Source of the DNA: Larix kaempferi
Lineage: Eukaryota; Streptophyta; Pinopsida; Pinales; Pinaceae
Direction of reading: 5' to 3'
Assembly: GCA_027924585.1 (NCBI GenBank)
Contig: BSBM01000361.1
Location: forward strand, 67,182,001 to 67,246,000
DNA length: 64,000 nt
Shown here in pieces: positions 1-9,248 of the stretch (the first letter of the stretch is position 1; the number at the start of each line of letters is the position of its first letter). The notes beneath the pieces are model-generated. The model ran no database searches, had not been told where the DNA came from, and saw nothing but the letters and a program-made list of their open reading frames with translations. The translations under genes were made by a program, and so were the position numbers.

Positions 1-1100
1 AGCTTTTTTTTATCCCAAATATTGATCTTGCAACATAGCAATAGAAGCTTCATTAAGATGGTGCAGGCAGCAAAGCGGTGGATAAGGCGGTGTGGCCAAC
101 AAGGCAGTGGATGAATATCGATCTGTTAGTAATTCAATGCTTAATGAATGCGCATTCAATGAATTTGTGATAAGCATTTATATGTTAAATGCTTGAACTT
201 AACATTAATTCTTCAAGGAATAACTCACAACCATAGCTAGAGGATAGCTTGAACTTAGCATTAATTATTCAATGAATAACTCACAACCATAGCTAGAGGA
301 TAGACTTTTGTGGCCGCTACGGCAATAACGCTTCAAACTATACTCCAATCAGATTGCATTAAAAATCATTTTTATATTAATAAATAGTAAATTAATTTGA
401 AACTTTGGTTAAAAGGATACATTACATTTGAGTCAAAGAAAAATTAATGCTTGGTCAATGCCTATAAAAAAAACAAACAATTAGTACCAATTAGTACCGT
501 GGCCTTCGGTAAAAACTAATACATAAGTAAACAAACCCTAGCTCCAAATACTTCCACATAATACATGGAAATGAAAATTGATTAATAATATCCATCTTAA
601 AAAGATGTTGGAAATTGCCTCATAATATTCTCTTAAAGATAATGTAGAAAATTGACACCCACTTTTAAAGAGAGCATGAAAAGTGTACCGTGATAATTAG
701 TATGAAGGATTTTTTATTTTTATTATCCCTACCAAGGCAGGATATACTTTTCGTTTAGAAGTCAAACCTTTTTTACTTGTATTAGTTTGATTCTGAAACA
801 AAATTTTTAATTATCTTTTCTAATGTTTTCAATAATTGTAATATTAAACATTATATTATGAAAAATAAAATAATTTTACCAATTTTTAAATTACAAAATT
901 TTGATATTTTGATTGGATGAGGACAACTCCAATGGGACATAAATCCCTGCAGGAGTCTTTTTTATTTTCAGAATTAAAAAATAAATAAAAATAATTTATA
1001 AAACAGAAAACCATAAAAAAGACACCTATCATGTTCATCATTAAAACACCAACTGTCATGTTTTGCTCTTCTATTAATATTGTTGTGTGAGACACAAAAA
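1..1100. other. AT-rich non-coding stretch
   Basis: No gene is visible. The stretch is AT-rich with short stop-rich frames; its only clear structure is the 56-bp tandem duplication listed separately. A 110-codon open frame on the minus strand near 886-1218 has no recognisable motif and lies in low-complexity sequence, so I do not call it. Confidence 0.6.
191..302. repeat. Two-copy 56-bp tandem duplication
   Basis: Two adjacent units (191-246 and 247-302) begin GCTTGAACTTA and end CTAGAGGATA, with a few substitutions. It has no coding content and looks like a simple local duplication. Confidence 0.85.
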
Positions 1101-1510
1101 ACGAGATAAAGATGCAACATATCCGGAGTTCAAGTCCTCGTCCTCGAATAAATCCTAGTAAGACTCGTAAAATTATTCCGGGTTTACAGATTCCTTTCGA
1201 TTGGGATTGTTGTTTCAAGCCATGGAATTCATGGCAGGGATTGCAGAAAAATAATCATCAGGCCTCTGGAAGATTGAATTTCAAAGCCATTGCAGTTTCC
1301 GGAAGATTGTTTGAGACTCAATCTATCCAATTCTTCAGAATTTTTCTACAGGATATTCCAAAACCAAACCGTGGCTCTGTTTGCGTCTCCCAAAACCGAC
1401 CAATTTGATCGGTTGAAACCTTCGTATTGCAGGAGCGATCGAAATTAGTTTTGGATTCGGAGGGAAAATATTGTCCTATTGTTGGGAAAATTTCTAAAAA
1501 TTCCATGTAT
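1101..1510. other. GC-richer unrecognised segment
   Basis: This segment is noticeably less AT-rich than its flanks and is open on both strands for about 60-98 codons (plus 1112-1408, minus 1318-1506). Neither translation shows a motif I recognise. It could be the remnant of an exon or old element; I assign no function. Confidence 0.3.
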
Positions 1511-1619
1511 AACTGTTGTGGTATGTGGCATTAAATTATAACTGCTACTGGCTGTGGCGATGACCTCAACAAAACCCTTGCAACTTGCAAACAAATGCTC
1601 CTACTTCTCTTAAAACAAA

Positions 1620-2540
1620 AGTACCTATGGCGCATCTACTAGAAAATGATCCACCGGATTTGCTTGAGCTTGTGCCACATTCCATAAAACCTCCATGGAT
1701 TCTGTAACTTTAGCCTTTAAGGCTTCATGAGAACCTCAGTTTGGTCCATTTACAAAAGATACGAGTAACATTGGCAACATAATATCGTTCCAACTTATCC
1801 ACCATAGGATACAAGCTTTCTCCAAGGTTATGCAAAACAATATCAATGCGTGTTTAACAAATGAGACTTCAAAATACATACATAAACAAAAACCAACCAC
1901 ATTAAACATAGGGGTTGTGAGAATTTTCCTAGCATGATAAATGGGACTTTACTCTCTAGGCAATGGAAAATCAATACCGTTCGTCATTGTTTTAGATATG
2001 CATTTGTTAGAGCTGAAGCCAAAGCTCCAATAGGTATAGGCTGCGATGTGGTCGTATGAGTTGCACGTAAAGGAAGATCGCCCATCTCCAATGGTAAAGG
2101 ATGCATAGCTGCCACAACTCCAAATAAAGGAATTTCATGACATTCCTTACAGGTAGATAACAATATACATGATTACCACGAGGTAGCATCTAGTAGAAAT
2201 CAAAGGCAGGATGATAAATTCTTAGACAGAAAATCAACCATGACAGATTGAAGAGTACACCATTCCCAACATATATATTTTAGACCAAAAGATGAAACAA
2301 CAATATTGATACAAAGTTACAGATAATGCACTTTCCTATTGCTATAGAAGTGGTAGTTGTTGATGCGGTTGCTATTATATGGGTGGTACACCACCTCACC
2401 TGCCACCTAGATGTTGGCCTTGTTGAGCCTCCATGAGAGGGAGATAAAAATTGGGAATAGGATCACTTCTCGGCCTCATAACTGTTGTTGATAACCAAAT
2501 TCAGCAGCCCGTGACAACAAAACCAGAAACAAATTTGTAA
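1620..2540 (-). pseudogene. Poly(A)-binding protein C-terminal pseudogene
   Basis: Read on the minus strand in several frames, this segment matches the C-terminal part of a cytoplasmic poly(A)-binding protein. In order there are remnants of the linker (PIPNFYLPL then QQGQHLGGR, near 2390-2460), the start of the MLLE peptide-binding domain (QPIPIGALASALTNA near 2000-2050), its core (LGESLYPMVDKLE near 1790-1830) and the final helix (KVTESMEVLWNVAQAQ near 1650-1710). In a working gene this domain binds PAM2-motif partners during mRNA poly(A) metabolism. Here the frame breaks several times, and roughly 190 bp of non-matching sequence separates the first MLLE helix from LGESLYP. That gap could be a retained intron, which would argue for a duplicated rather than a processed copy. 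The RRM domains are not visible upstream. Dead fragment; family assignment is confident. Confidence 0.8.
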
Positions 2541-3156
2541 CCAAATGAGGCACTTAACTTTCATTTCTGGACATAGCTTTGCAGAATTGTTGTTATTGGA
2601 AATAACAAATCATGATGGCCAACCTTAGAGATAACTCAAGACAGATTCCAAGCATAGTAACTAATCTATTGTAATCCAAAACACGTAATGGTGTTGCATG
2701 GCTTTCCAAAAACATCCAAATAGATTCACAATGCTAAATTTTATGCAGGTGAGACCACTTAACTTTTAACTTGTGTTTCCAATACACAATGTACATAGAC
2801 ATGAAGACCATAATTGTGAGTTCAGGAGAACACAAAATGTGCAATTGGGATTTCTTATCTATCACATTTTTATCTGTCACAATAAATCATACAAGATAAC
2901 GAGGTCATTATAATATTTGTTTTAGGAATGAAATGCTTTCAGAGTAGGAGACATTACAAAATAAGTTGCTGGTGGTGAGGGCAAAGAATCATGGAAACAC
3001 ATGGAACTATAATTGCTATATCAACATAATTACTCACAAAAGTAGTACAAGGGCCAGGCCAGACTTCTTGTATTCTTCCACTCTGATGCACGAATTCCTT
3101 GTATGATCGTAGTACTTTTTTTCGTTCTCCCACACAACAATTAATGCATCATAGGG
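2541..3156. other. Non-coding stretch upstream of the PABP remnant
   Basis: No gene is recognisable. If the pseudogene were complete, its RRM domains would lie here on the minus strand, but I cannot find RNP motifs. Confidence 0.45.
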
Positions 3157-3390
3157 TTGCGATTTCTTTCCACTTCCCCAAAATATGCTCTCCCCATATA
3201 GACTGAACGAGTGTCTTAAGGAACAATCACTGCGCCTTTGGTTTGCGTACCATTGAGTAGGTTTTTTTTGTTTTGGGGCTGCGATTCCTTTCCACTTCCC
3301 CAGAATATGCTCTCCCCATACAGATTGAACGAGTGTCTTAAGGCACAATCACTGTGCCTTTGTTTGCGTACCATTGAGCAGGTTTTTGTG
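3157..3390. repeat. Two-copy ~120-bp tandem duplication
   Basis: Two units, starting near 3157 and 3279, share the blocks CTTTCCACTTCCCC, ATATGCTCTCCCCAT and GTGTCTTAAGG, and both end in GCGTACCATTGAG followed by AGGTTTTT. The second copy contains a small palindrome, AAGGCAC...GTGCCTT. Short frames across it on both strands are by-products of the repetition. Confidence 0.85.
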
Positions 3391-3422
3391 ACAAAGTGGA
3401 TGTGGCGAAATCCCACATACTG

Positions 3423-3547
3423 AACCCCGATGAGAAAATCCCGCGACAAAGTGGATGTGGCGAAATTTTTGGGTTAATACCACGCGTCGCAGGACTTTCA
3501 CCACACATGGTTCACCCCACATGCCGCGGGATTTTCTCATCGGGGTT
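3423..3547. repeat. 125-bp segment bounded by 23-bp perfect inverted repeats
   Basis: The 23 bases at 3423-3445 (AACCCCGATG... ...CCCGCG) are exactly reverse-complementary to 3525-3547. The outer ends and the intervening 79 bases show no coding sequence. A related block, GACAAAGTGGATGTGGCGAA, occurs both just before and just inside the left arm. It may be a small hairpin element or TIR remnant; I found no convincing target duplication. Confidence 0.7.
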
Positions 3548-4049
3548 TCTAAATGAGCACATTGGGTCAAACGTTTGGCAGGGATAAGCTGCCTTGCAGC
3601 TGGATCTTGTTTATAACTATATTCATGTAAAGCCGTGTATTGTCGTCCATCTCTAACAATACTTTAAGTGAGTTATTCTAAAATGGTGTAAGCTAAGTGA
3701 TCTACATGTTGGATATGTATGTTTTTTTGTGGGGAAAAAATGTAAATTGTTGAGCATTTAGCTTAGGTGTAGTCTAAATATTCTACATTTTCAACTTTTT
3801 CAAGTATATTTTTTGTCTTATTTTGTTCAAAGTCCGGTTGGAAATCTTTAAAAAGGCTTAGAATCACAAATATTAGCTATGGAAATTGCATAATTTGGGT
3901 GCCATGGGGGTATTCAGGGATGCTGAATCTTTTTATGAATTAAAAAACACAATTTAAACACTTCCAAATTTGGATTTTACTAAAAAATAATTACCGGATT
4001 TCGACCAAAAACCACCGTAAAGTCCAAAATGTAGAATAAAGAAATTGCT
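3548..4049. other. Non-coding stretch
   Basis: No gene is visible. Its right half has diverged similarity to the unit of the following tandem array (the phrase GGAAATTGCATAATTTGGGTGCC resembles part of that unit), so the array may once have begun here. Confidence 0.4.
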
Positions 4050-4920
4050 CCTTTAGCTTATTTCATGTAAATTAAATGATTTAGGAATTGTATTTATTCT
4101 TTGACGATTTTTTTAGCGAAATTTCAGCTGAAATGATTTATGATTTGTATCTATATTTTGACGATTTTTTAAGCCAAATTTCAGTTGAAATAATTGATAT
4201 TGCTCTTTTAGGTTGTTGGAATTGCATACTAAGGGTACTCGCCCAAGAGTAATCAAGGGTGTTGAATTTATTTCTGTAATCAAAATTGCAATTTGAACAA
4301 TGAAAATTGTGATTTCAACAAAAATAATATTGTTGATTCCGGGAAAAAATGCAAATCGTCAACTATTTAGCTTATTCCTAAGCTAAATTATCTACAATTT
4401 ACACGTGTTTTATGATGATTTTTCCAGCCAAAATTTGGCTGAAATTGTTGAAATTGCAGTTTTTAGGTTGTTGGAATTGCATACTAAGGGTATCCCAAGA
4501 GTAATCAAGGGTGTTGACTTTATTTCTGCAATCAAAATTGCAATTTGAACAATGAAAATTGTGATTTCAACAAAAAATATATTAGCGGATTCCGGGAAAA
4601 AAATGCAAATCATCGACTATTTAGCTTATTCCTAAGCTAAATGATCTACGATTTGCAGATGTTTTATGATTATTTTTCCAGCCATAATTTGGCTGAAATT
4701 GATGAAATTGCAGTTTTTAGATTGTTGGAATTGCATACTAAGGGTGCCCCAAGAGAATTCAAGGGTGCTGAATCCATTTCTGAAATAAAAAATTGCAATT
4801 TGAACAATGAAAATTGTGGATTCCGAGAAAAAAATGCAAATTATGTAGATAATCCCAAATATAATGATATATCATATGTTGGATTGTGAAAACCCTATTC
4901 TTAAAGTGCAAATCGTTGAC
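4050..4920. repeat. Diverged tandem array, ~254-bp period
   Basis: Three to four head-to-tail units. The landmark TTAGCTTATTCCTAAGC starts at 4367 and again at 4621, giving a 254-bp period; a diverged earlier unit begins near 4050. Each unit also contains GTTGGAATTGCATACTAAGG, a variant of CAATTTGAACAATGAAAATT and a GGATTCCGGGAAAAAA-like block. Small open frames (plus 4641-4889, minus 4410-4613) are inside the units and have no motif. The function is unknown and the array looks like a minor satellite or an internal repeat of a dead element. Confidence 0.8.
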
Positions 4921-6036
4921 CATTTAACATTTTTCTTTGTTTGTACGAATTTCCCTAACTTGCAAGAGTGGCCTTTGGTCTAAGAAACTGTGACCTAGGG
5001 ACATCTAAGTCGTCAAAATCACTTGGGGATCGCACTCGGCCTAAGCCACATCAACCCTTAACATGGGTGGATTTTTTGATGTTTCCTCCCACTACCATCG
5101 AGTTTCGAACTCTACGTTGCCTAACACATGGAACCCCTTAAATACCAATTACACTAATGAGAATTGTATTTATAAACGTTTTAAGTTTCGTGGAATTTTC
5201 ATGTCTTAATGCACATGATTAACTACAATATCCAATTTAATGTTTCAAATTTGCAAACGGTGTTTTTCGTTACGTAAAATCAACTAAACTTATCACACAA
5301 TTAAAAGAAAATTAAACTAACTATGTTTAGAATATTAATTTTATATTTAATTATAATAAAAATAATATATTAAATTGATTATTTAGCTAATAATTGGGCT
5401 AGTATTTGCTATAAGTATGGAATCAATGTCAATAAAAAGCATCACCTTTTAAATTCTGATGCTACTAAATAGGCAATGCTATTATTAGGACTATGATATT
5501 ATTGGTAAATGAAAAGTTAAATTTTTAAATTTAATTTAATTTTATCCATCATCGTGAGCATCGCAAGATGTAATAAATACTTAATAAATTATTTACTTTA
5601 AATAATGATAATATTTTCTTTCACATTTATGATATATAGTCAAAGATGTGAAAGAAGTCAAGGTCACCATTATAGTTAGACTATGAGTCCTATGAGTAAC
5701 ATACAATTACCAGGTTTTAATGCGGCTGTTAAATATTCTATTCAATGGACTACTTTGAAAATTGAAGTATAGCAATTTACAAGAAATAGGTTGATATTAT
5801 AAATATGCAAAAACATATATATCGATTTAAAACAAATAGGTTAACATCAGAAACATATTTAGCATGAAAGAAAATAAATAAATTATTATATACTTTATTA
5901 TGTCAAAATTAATTGGTAAAATATTGTAAGTATTAAATAAATTATTAATAAAATGTTTGAAAATAGAAAGTATAATAAACATATAAAAATGAATTAATGA
6001 TAAAATAAATTACAAAATAATATCATAATGAATTAA
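4921..6036. other. AT-rich non-coding stretch
   Basis: No gene is visible. Near 5090-5125 the minus strand reads AGAGTTCGAAACTC, which resembles a Pol III B box, but no matching A box was found and I do not call a SINE. The remainder to 6036 is very AT-rich with dense stops. Confidence 0.5.
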
Positions 6037-6525
6037 AATAGATTTTCAAAAAGTTTTAAAGTTGATCAACTCATTCTTTGTTTTGATGGGGTTGCTCAAC
6101 ATGGAATTTGTGCAGTTGGTGGTGTGATACATTTGAATGAGTGTCACCATTTCATCCTTAGTCTAAACTGTGGTATGGGTAACAACATGAAAGCAGAGCT
6201 GTTAGCTTTGTGGTGTGTTTTGAAATGTGCAAACATTTTTGGTCTTGTAAATTTAAAGGTTTTAGGTGACTCTCGAGTCACTATAAAATGGGTAGCTTTA
6301 GATTTTGAGCTAAATGTTTTGGCTCTTAATCACTGGTGCATGCGTATAAGGGAGGAGATCGATAAGTATGAGCACATCTCTTTCACTCATATTTACAGGG
6401 AGCACAATGATATGGCGGATAATTTATCTAAGCAAGCTCTACAAGGTACAAAAGGCCACCTTTTATGGGAAGAATGGATGGATTCCATTTTGCTGGACAA
6501 GGGTGATGTTTTTTTCTTTGACTAA
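6037..6525 (+). pseudogene. RNase H domain remnant of a LINE-type retroelement
   Basis: A 162-codon uninterrupted frame reads as an RNase H domain of the kind found at the C-terminus of plant non-LTR retrotransposons (RVT_3 type). All four acidic catalytic positions are recognisable: FDG near the start, the Glu in KAELLALW, the Asp in LGDSR, and the Asp in the EHNDMADNLS block with its preceding His. The domain would degrade RNA in RNA-DNA hybrids. Nothing resembling reverse transcriptase or endonuclease lies upstream; an in-frame stop at 6034-6036 closes the frame, so it is 5' truncated. The stop is followed by a short duplication of TTCTTTGACTAAGTTATTA. It is surprisingly open for such AT-rich decayed surroundings. 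It could also be a domesticated RNase H-like host fragment, but no ATG gives a full protein. Confidence 0.7.
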
Positions 6526-6735
6526 GTTATTATTTTTTTCTTTGACTAAGTTATTATAGTCTTTAGACTGAATATTGTATTGTGCGATAGGAGATTTTGA
6601 GTAATCTGGCATGTAGCCATGAACATGATGACAAAAATCTTGTTTTATATGGTTGAATATCTTTGTACTATTTGATTCCATGAATAGCAATAATACGTTT
6701 TTTTTTTTAGGTTGAAAAAAAGAAGATCAAATTGA

Positions 6736-6738
<3 letters not shown>

Positions 6739-6770
<32 letters not shown>
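6739..6770. repeat. (AT)n microsatellite
   Basis: About fifteen AT dinucleotides in a row, in AT-rich non-coding DNA. Confidence 0.95.
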
Positions 6771-6773
<3 letters not shown>

Positions 6774-8949
6774 TAAAAAAAATGATTCTTTTAAAAATAT
6801 GTAAATTTAAGTTAGATATTTATTTATTGTGAAGATTTATTAATGGTTATGTTTTTGGAAATTTGGAATTATTATAATCATTTATATTTTTTATTTTAAC
6901 CTTATTTATTTATTATTATGATGGCAGTTAACATTCATTGAGACCAACTTTGGTTTATATGATTTAAAGAAATTACTTTGTTTATTGTAACAAATTATTC
7001 CAATGCTCAGAGGTCATCATAGTTTTGACAACTTAGAAGATTAGAGAGGTTAGTATCATAATAAAATGACTTTTATGGGGCAGTCGTTATGGCCCAGTGG
7101 CTGGGGTGGTCGGTCGGGTGGCTGGGGCGGTCGGGAGCAGTATTGAGCCACCGGTTACACTATCATATGGAAAAAGAAAAGACTTTTATCCTCAATTCTC
7201 TTGGTCTCATAAAGATGACAAATCCTATCCTTTCAGTGTGTTTTAGGAATTATCTCGTCCTCTTCATTATGGAGTTCATGAGAATTCGTTAGTATTTTGG
7301 CTATGTTAGTTTTTTTCTTCAAGCTAGTTAATTTAGAGAGATACTTTTGATTTTCTAAATCAGGGTTAATGACCTCCTTGAGTTTCTTAGTTTCCTTTTA
7401 ATCTCTAAATCATTTTGGCCCCACATTTTCTTTTTAAACTTAGATGTAATAGTATTTTTATTGTTATTGATATTTTGTAAAATTGCAATTTTATTTATAC
7501 TCCAATGATTTAACCAAACTATATTATCTTTATGCCAATCTTTATTGAGCAACCCCATAATTATAACTATTAAATATAACTAGCTATCATAATATCGTAA
7601 TATAACTATTAAACATTTTACTAATGGGTTAATATTTTACTAATGGTTATATTTCGTTTAAAAGAAACTTAAAACTTTGGAAGAATTATATTTTATCCAT
7701 AACATAATATTGAATATAAAATAATGTAAAAACATTAATGGTATATAAACCAAATTTGTTATCAATTTTTAAATATATATATAATGTTTTTTTTATGATA
7801 ATATTCATTGTAAAAACCCATTTTTATTAAAAATATTATTAATAAAAATATTATTAATAAAAATATTTGTTATTAAAAATATTTTAATAAAAAGTTAATA
7901 TTTCTTAATAATATACATAATACATATTATTTTTATTAAAAAGATTATTAGTACAAATAATTTTTTATTAAAAAAATTATTATTTCAAAGAATAAATTAT
8001 GAGATTTGGATATAGTTATGATTTTCAATACACTCTTTAATAAATAATCGAGCTTTTAGATTTCTTTGTTAAATAAATTAGTATAGTCGCAGTGAAAGCC
8101 AATAGGAATTGGTCGTTCTCCATTTTTTTTCATTTTTTTTTTAAATAAAATAATAAAAAATATTTTTTTCTATTTTCCTACTTCATTTGTATTTAAAAGA
8201 AAAAACATTCAAAAAATAAAAAAAAGTAAATACATGGTAGATTTAGAGTAATTGGCCAACATTTATAATAGATATGGCTATTCATTAATCAACATTAACA
8301 ATAGTCCATGTATTGAAATAAGTACACCTTAATATGAATATTCCTCATTATGAAATCAAAACCACCAAATTGATAAATACAATTAAAAACATGCAACCTA
8401 GTCCATGTATTAAAATAAGTACACTCGCTTAAAAATATACACAATATTACTATCCTTTAATTATTTAAATATTAAATATTTTATATAATTATGTTTTAAT
8501 AGTTTTTTCAAAATCAATATTATTACATAATTGTGTTAATAATATTATTAATTTTTCAAAATAAATTTGAAAAACATTATTTAATTAATTTATTTATGAA
8601 TTTTTAAAAATTATCATTATTAAACCACAAAATAATAATTTATCTACCAGAAATATAATTTGTACAGTATTTTTCCACTTCATCGCATCAAGCCATTGAA
8701 AATGACACTTGTCTTCTGACTCGCCTTCTTGTCTTCTACCATGGCAAGTGGAGCTAAGTTGACCACAAGACTCGAAATGTTCAAAGACGCCGGCCTCTTG
8801 GGTGGCCGGATATTTAGTGCGAAGATAATTCCTCCGTTCACACAACGGATTTTTTCCATATATGCCTATATCGATTTTGCAGGTCGATCTATTCTGCCGT
8901 ACGGATAAACTCGATTGAAAAGTGGGACTCTGGTGCTGTGGACCTGCCT
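6771..8949. other. Long AT-rich non-coding stretch
   Basis: No gene is visible. At 7080-7150 there is a short GC-rich island with repeats of GGTCGGTCGGG/GGCTGGGG, standing out from the surroundings. From 7560 to 8590 the sequence is nearly pure A+T with many short AATATTATTAAT-like repeats. Composition rises again after 8680 as the transporter promoter is approached. Confidence 0.55.
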
Positions 8950-9030
8950 ATCTGGAGGAGAAAAATGACCCATTCATGGAGTACTTCCGCCAAATCTGGA
9001 TGAGAAAAATGACCCATTCATGGAGCACGC
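8950..9030. repeat. 44-bp tandem duplication upstream of the sugar transporter
   Basis: Units at 8950 and 8994 share GAGAAAAATGACCCATTC and ATGGAG. It lies about 220-300 bp before the transporter ATG, so it is likely in promoter DNA; any regulatory effect is unproven. Confidence 0.85.
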
Positions 9031-9126
9031 TTGAGATAGCGCGGTAAGTAGCAGCACTGATGACGTTGGTGGTCATCCACTTATTTCACCGACTAAATGT
9101 GAGGCTCACTACACTAGTTGTCCAGT

Positions 9127-9137
9127 TTATTTATACA
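9127..9137 (+). promoter_or_regulatory. Candidate TATA box of the sugar transporter gene
   Basis: TTATTTATACA lies about 112 bases before the ATG. This would place transcription start near 9160 and give a leader of about 90 nt. It is the best TATA-like match in the upstream few hundred bases, but start-site data are lacking. Confidence 0.45.
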
Positions 9138-9150
9138 CCATATTCAGATC

Positions 9151-9215
9151 CCACGTTTTGAGCCTTTCTTGTATATTCGTAGGCCACGTTTTGAGACCTT
9201 CTTGTATATTCCAAG
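9151..9215. repeat. 33-bp tandem duplication in the leader of the sugar transporter
   Basis: Two units (9151-9183, 9184-9215) share CCACGTTTTGAG and TTCTTGTATATTC. They fall within the predicted 5' untranslated leader, just ahead of the start codon at 9249. Confidence 0.8.
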
Positions 9216-9248
9216 AACCCATTTCCGCCTGGGCTGATTTTGTCGAGG

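Noticed and set aside
886-1218. 110-codon open frame on the minus strand
   Set aside because: Lies in AT-rich low-complexity DNA; hydrophobic Phe/Ile-rich translation is what such composition gives, with no motif or start context.
5090-5130. B-box-like AGAGTTCGAAACTC on the minus strand
   Set aside because: No A box at the right distance and no tail, so not enough for a SINE or tRNA call.
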